From NCBI RefSeq assembly GCF_000974805.1, contig NZ_BBQZ01000001.1, positions 721,551-785,550 on the forward strand: a stretch of DNA of 64,000 nucleotides. The letters are read 5' to 3'. The notes under the pieces are model-generated. The model was not told where the DNA came from and ran no database searches. It saw only the letters and a program-made list of their open reading frames with translations. Position 1 is the stretch's first letter. Each line of letters begins with the position of its first letter. Below are positions 53,836 through 63,977 of this stretch, piece after piece. The DNA comes from Demequina salsinemoris. GTDB taxonomy: Bacteria; Actinomycetota; Actinomycetes; Actinomycetales; Demequinaceae. A program made the position numbers and the translations under genes.

Positions 53836-55337
53836 CCGACTGGACCCGCAGGACGGCCGCCGAGATGGCCGCGGCCCTCAAGGCCGGAGAGGTCACGAGC
53901 GTCGAGCTGACGCAGGCGCACCTGGACCGCATCGCCGCCGTTGACGGCCCCATCCACGCGTTCCTCCACCTCGACCCCGAGGGTGCGCTCGCGACCGCCC
54001 GCAAGGTGGACGAGGACCGCGCCGCAGGCGTCGAGCTTCCCGCGCTGGCCGGCGTGCCCATCGCGGTGAAGGACGTGCTCGTCACCGAGGGCCTGCCCAC
54101 GACGGCCGGCTCCAAGATCCTCGAGGGCTGGATCCCGCCGTACGACTCGACGGTGTCCGCGAACCTCAAGGCCGCGCGCATGCCGATCCTCGGCAAGACC
54201 AACATGGACGAGTTCGCGATGGGCTCCTCCACCGAGCACTCCGGCTACGGCCCCACCCACAACCCGTGGGACCTGGACCGCATCCCCGGCGGCTCGGGCG
54301 GAGGCTCGGCCGCGGCGCTCGCGTCGTTCGAGGCCCCGCTCGCGATCGGCTCGGACACCGGCGGCTCGATCCGCCAGCCCGCCTCGGTCACCGGCACCGT
54401 GGGCGTCAAGCCCACGTACGGCGGCGTCTCGCGCTTCGGCGCGATCGCGCTCGCGTCGTCCCTCGACCAGCTCGGGCCGTGCGGTCGCACCGTGCTCGAC
54501 ACCGCGCTGCTGCACGAGGTCATGGGCGGTCACGACCCCAAGGACGCGACGAGCCTCGACGAGCCTGTCCCGGCCTGTGTCGAGGCCGCCATGCAGGGCG
54601 CGACGAAGGACCTCACCGGCGTGAAGGTCGGCGTCATCAAGGAGTTGTCGGGCGAGGGCTACCAGGCCGGCGTGGAACAGCGCTTCGAGGAGGCGCTCGA
54701 GCGCCTCAAGGCGATGGGCGCCGAGATCGTCGAGGTCTCGTGCCCGTCCTTCGAGTTCGCGCTCGCCGCGTACTACCTGATCCTGCCGTCGGAGGCGTCC
54801 TCGAACCTCGCCAAGTTCGACTCGGTGCGCTTCGGCCTCCGCGTCGAGAAGGAGACGGTAGAGAAGACGATGCTCGCAACCCGCGCCGCCGGCTTCGGCG
54901 ACGAGGTCAAGCGCCGCATCATCCTCGGCACCTACGCGCTCTCGGCCGGCTACTACGACGCCTACTACGGCTCGGCGCAGAAGGTGCGCACGCTCATCCA
55001 GCGCGACTTCGCGGCCGCGTTCGAGTCCGCCGACGTGCTCGTCTCGCCCACGACGCCCACCACGCCGTTCAAGCTCGGCGAGCGCCTGGACGACCCGCTG
55101 GCGATGTACCTCAACGACGTCGCCACCATCCCCGCGAACCTCGCGGGCATCCCCGGCATGTCGCTCCCCTCGGGCATCGCGCCCGAGGACGGCCTGCCCG
55201 TCGGATTCCAGATCCTCGCGCCCGCGCACGAGGACGCCCGCCTGTACCGTGTCGGCGCCGCCCTCGAGGCATCGCTGACCGAGGAGTGGGGTGGCGCCTT
55301 GACCGCGCAGGCCCCCGAGCTGGAGGTGGCCGAGTGA
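53832..55337 (+). CDS. gatA: Amidotransferase subunit A
   Basis: 501 aa amidase-signature enzyme. Catalytic triad: Lys in [14 protein letters not shown], cis-Ser in [13 protein letters not shown] and nucleophile Ser in [13 protein letters not shown]. It releases ammonia from glutamine for transfer by GatB onto mischarged tRNA. ATG overlaps gatC; stop overlaps gatB (GTGA). No GGACGATGC copy in gatCAB. Confidence 0.97.
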   Translation: MTDWTRRTAAEMAAALKAGEVTSVELTQAHLDRIAAVDGPIHAFLHLDPEGALATARKVDEDRAAGVELPALAGVPIAVKDVLVTEGLPTTAGSKILEGWIPPYDSTVSANLKAARMPILGKTNMDEFAMGSSTEHSGYGPTHNPWDLDRIPGGSGGGSAAALASFEAPLAIGSDTGGSIRQPASVTGTVGVKPTYGGVSRFGAIALASSLDQLGPCGRTVLDTALLHEVMGGHDPKDATSLDEPVPACVEAAMQGATKDLTGVKVGVIKELSGEGYQAGVEQRFEEALERLKAMGAEIVEVSCPSFEFALAAYYLILPSEASSNLAKFDSVRFGLRVEKETVEKTMLATRAAGFGDEVKRRIILGTYALSAGYYDAYYGSAQKVRTLIQRDFAAAFESADVLVSPTTPTTPFKLGERLDDPLAMYLNDVATIPANLAGIPGMSLPSGIAPEDGLPVGFQILAPAHEDARLYRVGAALEASLTEEWGGALTAQAPELEVAE

Positions 55338-56857
55338 GCGCCCAGTCCCTGAGCTACGCCGAGGCCATGGAGGACTTCGACCCGGTCTTCGGCATCGAGG
55401 TCCACGTCGAGCTCAACACGAAGACCAAGATGTTCTGCGGCTGCGCCAACGAGTTCGGCGCCGAGCCGAACACCCAGGTGTGCCCCGTCTGCCTGGGGCT
55501 TCCCGGTTCCATGCCCGTGACCAACGAGAAGGCAGTCGAGTCCGCGATCCGGCTGGGCCTCGCGCTCGGCTGCTCGATCCGCGAGTCCAGCCGCTTCGCC
55601 AGGAAGAACTACTTCTACCCGGACCTGGCGAAGGACTACCAGATCTCTCAGTACGACGAGCCGACCTGCTACGAGGGCTCGCTCGACGTTGTCCTGGACG
55701 ACGGGACGGTCGTGGAGATCGGCATCGAGCGCGCGCACATGGAGGAGGACGCCGGCAAGAACACCCACGTGGGTGGTTCCGGCGGCATCCAGGGCGCCGA
55801 CTACTCGCTCGTCGACTACAACCGTGGCGGCGTCCCGCTCGTGGAGATCGTCACCAAGCCGATCGAGGGCATGGGGGAGCGCACCGCTGAGGTCGCCCGC
55901 GCCTACGTCGCGACGATCCGCGACATCGTCCGCGGGCTCGGCATCTCCGACGGCCGCATGGACCAGGGCTCGGTGCGCGCCGACGTCAACCTGTCGCTGC
56001 GCCCCAAGGCGCCGGCCGGCGAGGACCAGTCGGCGGTGCCGTTCGGCAAGCGCTCCGAGACCAAGAACGTCAACTCGCTGCGCGCCATCGAGAAGGCGAT
56101 CCACTTCGAGGCCGGTCGTCAGGCCGCGCTGCTGAGCGACGGCAGGCCCGTCGTCCAGGAGACCCGCCACTGGCACGAGGACACCGAGTCCACGACGCCG
56201 GGGCGCTCCAAGGAGGAGGCTGAGGACTACCGGTACTTCCCGGAGCCCGATCTGCTCCCCGTCGAGCCGTCGCGCGAGTGGGTCGAGGAGCTGCGAGGCA
56301 CGATCCCCGAGCACCCCGCCAAGATGCGCGCGCGTCTCAAGGACGAGTGGGGCTTCTCCGACCTGGAGATGCGCGACGTCGTCGCCGCCGACGCGATCGG
56401 GCTGCTCGTCGCCACGGTCGAGGCCGGCGCGAAGCCGCAGGCCGCCCGCAAGTGGTGGATGGGCGAGCTCGCGCGCGTCGCGAACGAGCAGGAGACCACG
56501 CTCGACGCGCTCGCCGTGACCCCCGCCGACATCGCCGAGCTGCAGTCGCTCGTCGACTCGGGGCGCATCAACGACAAGCTCGCGCGCCAGGCGCTCGCGG
56601 GCGTGCTCGCGGGCGAGGGCTCGCCGACCGCCGTCGTCGAGACTCGCGGGCTCGAGGTCGTCTCCGACGACTCGGCGCTGGAGGCCGCAGTGGACGAGGC
56701 GCTCGCGGCCCAGCCCGACGTGCTCGCCAAGATCCAGGACGGCAAGGTCCAGGCCGCCGGCGCGATCGTCGGCGCGGTCATGAAGGCCACGCGCGGTCAG
56801 GCCGACGCGGGTCGCGTGCGGGAGATCATCCTGCAGCGCGCGGGCGTCGAGGGCTGA
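55334..56857 (+). CDS. gatB: Amidotransferase subunit B
   Basis: 507 aa. N-terminal [18 protein letters not shown] and [15 protein letters not shown] (Zn and tRNA-binding cradle), the conserved [20 protein letters not shown] and the C-terminal YqeY-like tail. It activates and amidates Glu/Asp on tRNA. GTG 55334 overlaps the gatA stop; the longer 863-aa frame starts inside gatA. A strong terminator follows. Confidence 0.97.
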   Translation: MSAQSLSYAEAMEDFDPVFGIEVHVELNTKTKMFCGCANEFGAEPNTQVCPVCLGLPGSMPVTNEKAVESAIRLGLALGCSIRESSRFARKNYFYPDLAKDYQISQYDEPTCYEGSLDVVLDDGTVVEIGIERAHMEEDAGKNTHVGGSGGIQGADYSLVDYNRGGVPLVEIVTKPIEGMGERTAEVARAYVATIRDIVRGLGISDGRMDQGSVRADVNLSLRPKAPAGEDQSAVPFGKRSETKNVNSLRAIEKAIHFEAGRQAALLSDGRPVVQETRHWHEDTESTTPGRSKEEAEDYRYFPEPDLLPVEPSREWVEELRGTIPEHPAKMRARLKDEWGFSDLEMRDVVAADAIGLLVATVEAGAKPQAARKWWMGELARVANEQETTLDALAVTPADIAELQSLVDSGRINDKLARQALAGVLAGEGSPTAVVETRGLEVVSDDSALEAAVDEALAAQPDVLAKIQDGKVQAAGAIVGAVMKATRGQADAGRVREIILQRAGVEG

Positions 56858-56884
56858 GCACGGCACCGCATTCGACTGCCTGAA

Positions 56885-56922
56885 CGAGGAGGGGCTCGGC
56901 CGACTGGCCGGGCCCCTCCTCG
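56885..56922 (+). terminator. Terminator after gatCAB
   Basis: CGAGGAGGGGC-t-CGGCC pairs with GGCCG-g-GCCCCTCCTCG (16 bp, one T/G mismatch) with a 4-nt loop. Confidence 0.8.
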
Positions 56923-56940
56923 CGTGTCCCGCGACCCACG

Positions 56941-57043
56941 CCATGCACTGCGCACGGATCCAGGCTCGACACGCCGACGCCGCCCCGGCGTCTGGATGCG
57001 ACACGTACGGGTGTCGCGGGGGAATCCGTGCGTAGCGCTGGGG
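56941..57043. repeat. Palindromic intergenic repeat element, copy 2
   Basis: Outer arms TGCACTGCGCACGGAT / ATCCGTGCGTAGCGCT (13 of 16 pair), inner GCGACAC / GTGTCGC inverted repeat. The reverse complement of copy 1 at 10012-10113 aligns along its length, and the first 20 nt of this copy match exactly. Lies just after the gatB terminator. Confidence 0.8.
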
Positions 57044-57054
57044 AGGTCCCTCGC

Positions 57055-57086
57055 TTGACCTTCCAGCGGGATGGAATCTCTACCGT
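57055..57086 (+). promoter_or_regulatory. MerR/CueR-type copper promoter of the P-type ATPase
   Basis: TTGACC (57055-57060), 20-nt spacer, TACCGT (57081-57086). The spacer holds the imperfect palindrome ACCTTCCA-gcggga-TGGAATCT, close to the CueR box ACCTTCC-N7-GGAAGGT. The overlong spacer is the hallmark of MerR-activated promoters. No merR/cueR gene is in the window. Confidence 0.7.
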
Positions 57087-57114
57087 GGTTGTTGACCCAC
57101 TTGGGAGGTTCTTC

Positions 57115-59232
57115 ATGCAGCACCAGATGCAGCACGACATGGCCCATGGCGACGCCACGCCGCACCATGAGCATGACGCGCCGGAAGCGACCGGCCACGA
57201 CATGCACGCCGGCCACGACATGCACGCCGGCCACGACATGCACGCCGGCCACTCGGCCCACACCGACCACTTGGGCCACGCCGAGATGTTCCGCCGACTC
57301 TTCTGGTGGAACCTTGTGCTGGCGGTCCCCGTGTTCGCGTTCTCGAGCACCGTCGAGGGGTGGTTCGGCTATGACCTGCCGTTGAGCGGCTGGATACCGC
57401 CGATCCTCGGCACGGTGGTCTTCGCGTGGGGCGGCTGGCCGTTCCTCAGCATGGCGTGGCGCGACGAGATCGCCGATCGCAAGCCGGGGATGATGACGCT
57501 CATCTCGCTCGCGATCACGGTGGCGTTCGGGGCCTCGCTCGCCGCGACGCTCGGCTTCGGGGACCTCGACTTCTGGTGGGAGCTCACGGGGCTGATCGTC
57601 ATCATGCTGCTGGGCCACTGGCAGGAGATGAAGGCCGTGGGGCAGGCCCGAGGCGCGCTTCAAGCGCTGGCGGAGCTTCTGCCGGACGATGCGGAGCGCG
57701 TCGCGGGCGAGCGCACGGAGCACGTGAGCGTCGGCGATCTCGCCGCCGGAGACGTCGTCGTGGTGCGCCCCGGAGCGAGGGTGCCGGCGGACGGTGAGAT
57801 CTCCTCGGGCGCCGCGAGCATGGACGAGTCGATGATCACGGGGGAGTCGGCGCCCGTGAGCAGGGGCGAGGGCGATCGCGTCGTGGCGGGCGCGGTCGCG
57901 ACGGACGGCTCGCTGCGGGTGAGGGTGACTGCGATCGGCGACGACACGGCGCTCGCCGGGATCCAGCGGATGGTGAGCGAGGCCCAGGAGTCGCGGTCGG
58001 GCGCGCGCCGCCTCGCCGACCGGGCGGCTGCGTGGCTGTTCTACATCGCGCTCGCGGCTGCCGCGGTGACGTTCCTCGTGCATCTCGCGATGGGAGAGCC
58101 CGGCACGGGCATGGTCCGCGCGATCTCGGTGCTGGTGGTCGCGTGCCCGCATGCGCTCGGGCTCGCGATCCCGCTCGTGATCGCGATCTCCACCTCAGCG
58201 TCGGCGCGCAACGGCATCCTCATCAAGGACGCTGGCGCGCTCGAGCAGATGCGCACGGTCGATGCGGTGCTGTTCGACAAGACAGGCACCCTCACCCGCG
58301 GCGAGCACCGCGTCACCGGCATCGCCGTGGTCGAGGGGTGGGACGAGCATCGTCTGCTGGCGCTCGCCGCCGCGGTCGAGGCCGACTCCGAGCACCCGAT
58401 CGGTTGCGCGGTCGTGGCCGCGGCCGAGCAGGCCGGGGTGCACGTTCAGTCCGCCACCGACGTGACGACGTTGCCTGGTCGAGGCGTCAAGGCGAGGGTC
58501 GACGGCGACGAGGTCGCGGTGGGCGGTCCCGCGTTGCTGGCGGAGCTCGACGTCGCCGAGCCGGAGGCGCTGGCCGAGGCTGCGCATGACTGGAGGGGCC
58601 AGGGCGGTGCGGTGTTGAACGTGGTGGTCGGCGGAGAGGTCGTGGGAGCCTTCACCACCTCCGATCCGGTCCGCGACGAGTCCCGCGCCGCGGTGGACGC
58701 GCTTCACGCCCGCGGTGCCTCGGTGGCGCTCATCACGGGTGACTCGCAGGCGGTGGCCGATGCGGTGGCGCGGGAGCTCGGGATCGACGATGTCTACGCC
58801 GAGGTGCTGCCTGAGGACAAGGACAAGGCCGTGGCCGACCTCCAGAGCAAGGGCCGGCGCGTCGCGATGGTGGGCGACGGCGTGAACGATGCTCCCGCGT
58901 TGGCGCGTGCCGACGTCGGCGTCGCGATCGGTGCGGGCACCGACGTGGCGATGGAGGCGGCGGGCATCGTCCTCGCCTCATCCGATCCGCGCGGGGTGCT
59001 CAGCGCGATCAGGCTGTCGCGTGCGAGCTACCGCAAGATGCGCCAGAACCTCGCGTGGGCGACGGGCTACAACGTGATCGCCATCCCGCTGGCCGCGGGC
59101 GCGCTGGCGCCGATCGGCATCGTGATGCCGCCCGCTGCGGCGGCGGTGGCGATGAGCCTGTCCACGATCATCGTCGCGGCGAACGCGCAGCTCCTGCGTC
59201 GCGTGAGCCTCGCGCCCGAGGATGCGAGCTAA
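57115..59232 (+). CDS. Copper-translocating P-type ATPase (CopB-like, CPH class)
   Basis: 705 aa P1B ATPase. N-terminal tail is His/Met-rich with three HDMHAG repeats (about residues 27-46) as a metal-binding extension. Core: TGE in SMITGESAPV, the transmembrane CPH in LVVACPHALGLAIPL, phosphorylation DKTGT in LFDKTGTLTRG, and GDGVNDAPALA. CPH instead of CPC marks the P1B-3/CopB class. Exports copper or silver. ATG 57115 follows GGGAGG. Its promoter carries a CueR-type box. GGACGATGC at 57684, and GCATCGTCC at 58964. Confidence 0.9.
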   Translation: MQHQMQHDMAHGDATPHHEHDAPEATGHDMHAGHDMHAGHDMHAGHSAHTDHLGHAEMFRRLFWWNLVLAVPVFAFSSTVEGWFGYDLPLSGWIPPILGTVVFAWGGWPFLSMAWRDEIADRKPGMMTLISLAITVAFGASLAATLGFGDLDFWWELTGLIVIMLLGHWQEMKAVGQARGALQALAELLPDDAERVAGERTEHVSVGDLAAGDVVVVRPGARVPADGEISSGAASMDESMITGESAPVSRGEGDRVVAGAVATDGSLRVRVTAIGDDTALAGIQRMVSEAQESRSGARRLADRAAAWLFYIALAAAAVTFLVHLAMGEPGTGMVRAISVLVVACPHALGLAIPLVIAISTSASARNGILIKDAGALEQMRTVDAVLFDKTGTLTRGEHRVTGIAVVEGWDEHRLLALAAAVEADSEHPIGCAVVAAAEQAGVHVQSATDVTTLPGRGVKARVDGDEVAVGGPALLAELDVAEPEALAEAAHDWRGQGGAVLNVVVGGEVVGAFTTSDPVRDESRAAVDALHARGASVALITGDSQAVADAVARELGIDDVYAEVLPEDKDKAVADLQSKGRRVAMVGDGVNDAPALARADVGVAIGAGTDVAMEAAGIVLASSDPRGVLSAIRLSRASYRKMRQNLAWATGYNVIAIPLAAGALAPIGIVMPPAAAAVAMSLSTIIVAANAQLLRRVSLAPEDAS
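57193..57246. repeat. Three 18-bp tandem repeats in the copper ATPase tail
   Basis: GGCCACGACATGCACGCC repeated three times, encoding GHDMHA units; the His/Met composition fits copper binding. Confidence 0.9.
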
Positions 59233-60572
59233 CCCTCCGCGAGCCGCTGAAGCAGCAGCACCTGCGCGACGATCATGCGCTCGATCTCCTCGGGGTCCAC
59301 GGACTCGTCGGACGCGTGGATGCGCGCCTGCGCGGTGTCCTCGGGGCCCCACAGCACGAACTCCGCGCCCGGCGCCGCGTCCTCGAGGGTCTGGAGCAGG
59401 GGGATGGAGCCGCCCGAGCCCGCCTCGTCGCACGCCTTGCCGAAGGCCTCGGCCATCGCCTCGCGCGCCGCGGCGTAGCCGGGTCCGTCGGTCTTCACGG
59501 CGTACGGCGGGGCGGCCTTCATGGGCGTGACCTCCACCTTCGCACCCCAGGGCGCGTGGCTCTCGAGGTGTGCCACCAGCGCGGCCAGCTCCTTCTTCGG
59601 GTCGGAACCAGGGACGATGCGCATCGACACCTTCGCGCTCGCCGTCGGGTGGATCACGTTGGAGGACTCGGCGATGCTCGTCGTGTCGATGCCGATCGCG
59701 TTGATCGAAGGCTTGGCCCACAGGCGGTCGGCGACGGTGCCCGTTCCGATCAGGGACACCTCGGCAGGCATGTCCGCCATCGCCTTGAAGTCGTCCTCGG
59801 TCAGGTCGGCGCCGGACCACGAACCCCCGGTGACGCCATCGACCGCGACGTCCCCCGCATCGTCCTGAAGCGTGGTGAGAAGGCGCGCGAGCGCCATCAT
59901 CGCGTCGGGCGCCGCCCCGCCGAAGACGCCCGAGTGCAGCGGGTGCTCGAGCGTCGTGACCTTGACGACGCACGCGACGTCACCGCGCAGCGCGGTCGTC
60001 ATGACGGGGTCGCCGACGCGGATGTTGCCCATGTCGCAGATGACGAAGAGGTCGCACTGGAACAGCTCGGGGTTGTCCTCGACGAACGCCTCGAGGTTGC
60101 TCTCGGTCTCCTCCATGCCCTCGAGGATGAGTCGCAGGGTGACGGGAGGCCTCCCGTCGAACGCGCGCATCATGCCGAGGTGGGTGACGAGCCCGCTCTT
60201 GTCGTCCGAGGCGCCGCGCCCGTAGATGCGGCCGTCCTCCTTGCGGGTCGGCGTCCACGGGTCGGTGCTCCAGCCCTGGGCGGCGTGCGCGGGCTGGACG
60301 TCGTAGTGCGCGTACAGGACCACGGTGGGAGCGCCCTCAGGCCCGGGGATCTCGCCGTAGATCGGCGGATAGCCGCTCGGGACGTCCATGAAGCGCGCGT
60401 CCTCGAACCCGGCCGCGCGGAACTTCGCGAGCGTGACCTCGGCCATCGTCATGACGGCCTTCTCGTCGTACCCCGGGAACGAGATCGAGGGGATCGCGAT
60501 GAGCTCCTCGAGGTCGGCGATCACGCCGGGCATGAGGGCCTTGACGGTGGCTTGGACGTCGGACGTGGTCAT
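59229..60572 (-). CDS. M20 family dipeptidase
   Basis: 447 aa (PepV/CNDP-like). Metal site: VLYAHYDVQPA (His, bridging Asp context), RGASDDKSG (bridging Asp), GMEETES (catalytic Glu pair), VICDMGN (Asp ligand) and the lid-domain EHPLHSGVFGGA. Cleaves dipeptides after uptake. The ATG at 60572 follows AAAGG; the longer frame begins inside the upstream gene. Lies 41 nt downstream of the Dcu-type carrier gene, so a two-gene operon is possible. Overlaps the copper ATPase stop by 4 nt. Motif copies at 59612 and 59857. Confidence 0.88.
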   Translation of the reverse strand: MTTSDVQATVKALMPGVIADLEELIAIPSISFPGYDEKAVMTMAEVTLAKFRAAGFEDARFMDVPSGYPPIYGEIPGPEGAPTVVLYAHYDVQPAHAAQGWSTDPWTPTRKEDGRIYGRGASDDKSGLVTHLGMMRAFDGRPPVTLRLILEGMEETESNLEAFVEDNPELFQCDLFVICDMGNIRVGDPVMTTALRGDVACVVKVTTLEHPLHSGVFGGAAPDAMMALARLLTTLQDDAGDVAVDGVTGGSWSGADLTEDDFKAMADMPAEVSLIGTGTVADRLWAKPSINAIGIDTTSIAESSNVIHPTASAKVSMRIVPGSDPKKELAALVAHLESHAPWGAKVEVTPMKAAPPYAVKTDGPGYAAAREAMAEAFGKACDEAGSGGSIPLLQTLEDAAPGAEFVLWGPEDTAQARIHASDESVDPEEIERMIVAQVLLLQRLAEG

Positions 60573-60613
60573 GGTGGGTGCCTTTCGAAGTCGAGCGGGC
60601 GCGTGGCGCGAGG

Positions 60614-61936
60614 TCAGAAGAATGCTCCGATGATCGAACCTACCGCGACGGTCGTGACGCACAGGACGAGCATCGGGACGAAGAAGCTGTGGTCGATGAG
60701 CCGCGTTCCGAGGCGTGTGCTCCCGGTCTCATCGAAGTTCGCGGCGGCGATCTGCGGGCCGTTCGCGGGCAGGGTGTAGACGCCGCCGAGCGCGCCCGCC
60801 CACATGCCCGTCGCGACGCCGACCGGGAGTCCGGCCGCCAGTCCGATCGGCACGATGGTCCGGGTGGCGGTGGACTGGCTCGTGGTCATCGCGGCCACCA
60901 GGAACACCGCGATCGCGAAGATGAAGCGGAAGTCCGTGACCCAGGCGCCGACGGTCGTCACGATGTACTCCTCGTGCGCCGCGATGAACGTCGCCGTGAG
61001 CCACGCGATGCCGAACAGCGCGATCGCCGCGACCATGCCCGCCTTGAACACGGGCTGATCGGGGACCTCGTCCACCTTCGGCCGGCCGACCGCGATGATG
61101 AGCGCGCCGACCACGAGCATCACGAGCACGATCGTGGTCGTCATGTCGACGTCCCCCGGGCGCAGATCGGGGAAGATCCCGAACGCCACGATCGCGAGCA
61201 CGCCCGCGAGGAATGCGAGCGCCGCGTTGCGGCCGCGGGCGGTGTAGGTCAGCGCCGAGGAGGCCTTGCCGTCACCGGACGCGGCCGGCGCGAGCCGTCC
61301 CTCGGCGATCCTCGCCTGGATCTCGGGGTCGTCGGCGATGTCCTTCCCTCCGAACCGGCTCACCGCGAGCGAGGTGACGATGATGCCGACCACGCACGCG
61401 GGGAACGTGATCGCGAGGATGCTCGCGAGGCCCAGGTTGTACGGAGCGACGTCGGTCAGGGTCAGCATCGCGGCCATGGCCGCGGACACGGGCGACGCCG
61501 CGAGCGCGATGCCCGACTGCACGACCGTGACGGTGAGCGGCTTCGAGGGGCGGATGCCGTTGCGGTAGGAGACGTCGTAGATCACCGGGAGCAGGGGGTA
61601 GACGATGTTGCCCGTGCCCGCTCCGGCGGTGAACAGGAACGCGGTCAGCGGCGCGATGAGGGTGATCTGCTTGGGGCGGCTCTCGATCGCGCGGGCAGCG
61701 ATCGCGACCATCCAGTCGATGCCGCCAGCGGCCTGCATCAGCGCGGCGCTCGTGACGACGCCGAGGATGATCGCCATGGCCGCGCCCGGAGCCTCGCCGG
61801 GCGCCTCGCCGAACACGAAGACGAGCAGGAACGTGCCGACCCCGCCCCAGATGCCGATGCCGACGCCGCCCGCGCGCGTGCCGAGCACGATCGCGCCCAG
61901 GACGACGATCGCCTCCAGCACGAACGTCACGCTCAC
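60614..61936 (-). CDS. C4-dicarboxylate transporter, DcuA/DcuB family
   Basis: 440 aa, about ten to twelve membrane segments. Recognised from VVLGAIVLGTRAGGVGIGIW near the N-terminus, FTAGAGTGNIVYPLLPVIYD, and GIALAASPVSAAMAAML with SQSTATRTIVPIGLAAG at the end; these match Dcu antiporters of aspartate/fumarate/succinate. GTG 61936 with GAGGAGGG; GTG 61930 is a near alternative. Its position before a dipeptidase suggests amino acid-derived dicarboxylates. Confidence 0.87.
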   Translation of the reverse strand: MSVTFVLEAIVVLGAIVLGTRAGGVGIGIWGGVGTFLLVFVFGEAPGEAPGAAMAIILGVVTSAALMQAAGGIDWMVAIAARAIESRPKQITLIAPLTAFLFTAGAGTGNIVYPLLPVIYDVSYRNGIRPSKPLTVTVVQSGIALAASPVSAAMAAMLTLTDVAPYNLGLASILAITFPACVVGIIVTSLAVSRFGGKDIADDPEIQARIAEGRLAPAASGDGKASSALTYTARGRNAALAFLAGVLAIVAFGIFPDLRPGDVDMTTTIVLVMLVVGALIIAVGRPKVDEVPDQPVFKAGMVAAIALFGIAWLTATFIAAHEEYIVTTVGAWVTDFRFIFAIAVFLVAAMTTSQSTATRTIVPIGLAAGLPVGVATGMWAGALGGVYTLPANGPQIAAANFDETGSTRLGTRLIDHSFFVPMLVLCVTTVAVGSIIGAFF

Positions 61937-62032
61937 CTCGCGGCCCTCCTCGCGGGTCGCGACCGGACCCCCTTTTCCTGACCTTACGGCGGCGGTCGCG
62001 TCCGCGCCCGGTGAGGCGCTGTGGGGGTCCGC

Positions 62033-62308
62033 TCAGTCGAGGTGGAGGAGGCGCTGCGCGACGACGAGCATGCCGACGCTGAGCGCGGCCACCGTGAGGG
62101 CCGCGAGGACGCCGAGCGTCAGCACGCCGAGGCTGACTCCGGAGACCACGTGGCGCAGCCACGAGACGGGGCCTCCAGTCGTGGGCGGGGCGAGCGGCTC
62201 CAGCGCCGTGCCGTGGGTCGTCGTCCCCAGCGGCGCGAACGGGTCGACGCGCGATGACGTGCGTGGCTGGATGGCGACGTACTGCTCGTGAAGAACCGCG
62301 TGGCTCAT
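62033..62308 (-). CDS. Small membrane protein, unknown
   Basis: 91 aa. A polar, Pro-rich N-terminal half (residues 1-50) and one long C-terminal hydrophobic stretch (about 56-85, VVSGVSLGVLTLGVLAALTV). Family not recognised. ATG 62308 has GGGGGA upstream; the earlier frame start at 62425 lies beyond the xylB terminator and is rejected. Confidence 0.65.
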   Translation of the reverse strand: MSHAVLHEQYVAIQPRTSSRVDPFAPLGTTTHGTALEPLAPPTTGGPVSWLRHVVSGVSLGVLTLGVLAALTVAALSVGMLVVAQRLLHLD

Positions 62309-62419
62309 GATGATCCCCCTGGAATGCTGATGACTCGAGGATCGCTCGCGTGACCCTGCGCGCGCATCGTCCAGAAGGAGTGTTCCGTCTACCCCTTGGG
62401 GATGAGGGGACACCCTGAC

Positions 62420-62438
62420 GGGCACCCTGAGGGTGCCC
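62420..62438 (-). terminator. Terminator hairpin after xylB
   Basis: GGGCACCC / GGGTGCCC with a 3-nt loop, adjacent to the xylB stop (62444). Confidence 0.6.
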
Positions 62439-62443
62439 CGAGA

Positions 62444-63880
62444 TCAGGCCGTGTAGGTGCCCGCGACCTCGCGGTAGCGCTCGAGGATCAGGGGTCGGTG
62501 ATCGACGGGGGGAGCAGCGACGACGTCCACGGTCCACGCCGGGCGCGAGCCGGTGAGCGCCCACGCGGCCTGCACTGCGGCGCCCGCGGCGACGTACTCG
62601 CCGGGTGTCGGGATCTCGACCGGCACGCCGAACACCTGCGCCGCGATGGCTTGGACCGCGGGGTTCTGCGCGGCGCCGCCGACCAGGAGGAGCCTGCGCG
62701 CCGAGACGCCCTGCGCGAGGATCGCCTCGACCCCGTCGGCGAGCGCGCCCAGCATGCCCTCGACCGCGGCGCGCGCGAGATTCTCCCGGGTGGTCGACAG
62801 CAGCGTCAGGCCGAACAGGGTGGCCGTCGCGTCGGGGAGGTTCGGGGTGCGCTCGCCCTCGAAGTAGGGCACGAGCACCGCGCCGCCCGCGCCGGGCTGG
62901 GCCTCCAGGGCAAGGCTTCCCAGCTCGTCGTGGGACACCCCGAGGACGCGCGCGAACGCGTCGAGGACGCGCGCCGCGTTGAGGGTGCACACGAGCGGCA
63001 GGTACTCGCCCGAGGCCGACGCGAAGCCCGCCACCGTGCCGGTGGGGTCCTCGCTCGTCGTCTCGGTGACAGCGAAGACCGTGCCCGAGGTGCCGAGCGA
63101 GACGACCACGTCGCCCGCGACGGCGCCCAGGCCCAGCCCGGCCGCCGCGTTGTCGCCGGCTCCGGGTCCGACGACGACGTCCAGCATCGTCCCTGCTGTG
63201 GCCGTGTCGACGATCCCGGTGCCGGCGCTCTCGCCGGGGCCGAGCACGCGGGGGAGGGCCGCGTCGTGTCCGAGCGCGGCGATGAGGAGCTCGCGGTCGT
63301 ACTCGCCCGTCGCGGGGTTCCAGTAGCCGGTGCCGGACACGTCGGAACGGTCGGTCGTGAGCTCGTCCAGAACGGGGCCGAGCGGGGACGATGCGGCAGG
63401 GCCGAAGCCGCGCAGGCGCCAGGTCAGCCAGTCGTGGGGGAGGGCGACGGCGGCGACGCGCGCGGCGTTGTCGGGCTCGGCGTCGCGCAGCCAGCGCAGC
63501 TTGGTGGACGTGAACGACGCGACGGGCACCAGGCCGGTGCGAGCGGCGAGCGCCTCGGCGCCGAACTCCGCGATCAGGTCCGCCGCGGCGCCGGCCGAGC
63601 GGGTGTCGTTCCACAGCAGGGCGTCTCGGACGACCTCGCCATCCGAGGACAGCGCGACCATGCCGTGCTGCTGGCCGCCGATCGAGATCGCGGCGACGTC
63701 GGTGAGGCCTCCCGCGTCGGCGATCGCGGCGACGAGCGCGTCCCACCACGCCTGCGGGTCCACCGAGGTGCCGTCGGGGTGGGAGGCGCGCCCGGTGCGG
63801 ACGGTCTCGCCGGTCTCGAGGTCGCGGACGACCACCTTGCAGCTCTGGGTCGAGGAGTCGACTCCGGCGACGAGGGTCAT
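62444..63880 (-). CDS. xylB: Xylulokinase
   Basis: 478 aa FGGY kinase. [15 protein letters not shown] (phosphate 1), [14 protein letters not shown] (xylulose-binding QQHG), LLWNDTRS, and the late [14 protein letters not shown] (adenosine loop). The QQHGMV and WNDTR motifs favour D-xylulose over glycerol or gluconate. It phosphorylates D-xylulose to enter the pentose phosphate path. ATG 63880 has AAAGGA. No xylose isomerase visible; it may lie outside the window. Motif copies at 62364 (flank), 63184 and 63386. Confidence 0.92.
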   Translation of the reverse strand: MTLVAGVDSSTQSCKVVVRDLETGETVRTGRASHPDGTSVDPQAWWDALVAAIADAGGLTDVAAISIGGQQHGMVALSSDGEVVRDALLWNDTRSAGAAADLIAEFGAEALAARTGLVPVASFTSTKLRWLRDAEPDNAARVAAVALPHDWLTWRLRGFGPAASSPLGPVLDELTTDRSDVSGTGYWNPATGEYDRELLIAALGHDAALPRVLGPGESAGTGIVDTATAGTMLDVVVGPGAGDNAAAGLGLGAVAGDVVVSLGTSGTVFAVTETTSEDPTGTVAGFASASGEYLPLVCTLNAARVLDAFARVLGVSHDELGSLALEAQPGAGGAVLVPYFEGERTPNLPDATATLFGLTLLSTTRENLARAAVEGMLGALADGVEAILAQGVSARRLLLVGGAAQNPAVQAIAAQVFGVPVEIPTPGEYVAAGAAVQAAWALTGSRPAWTVDVVAAPPVDHRPLILERYREVAGTYTA

Positions 63881-63916
63881 CGCGGGTCCTTTCGAAGTGG
63901 GAGGAGTCCTCAGCGT

Positions 63917-63977
63917 CCTACAGGTGACATTCGGGCCTGAAAAGGAGGCCTCAGTTGCCTGCAGGAGACATCGGGGC
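63917..63977. repeat. Direct repeat upstream of xylB, possible operator pair
   Basis: CCTACAGGTGACATTCGGGC (63917-63936) and CCTGCAGGAGACATCGGGGC (63958-63977) agree at 16 of 20 positions and start 41 bp apart. They sit in the xylB upstream region. Confidence 0.5.

Noticed and set aside
54965..57004. 679-aa minus-strand open frame opposite gatA/gatB
   Set aside because: Same shadow effect; gatA and gatB have intact catalytic motifs on the plus strand.
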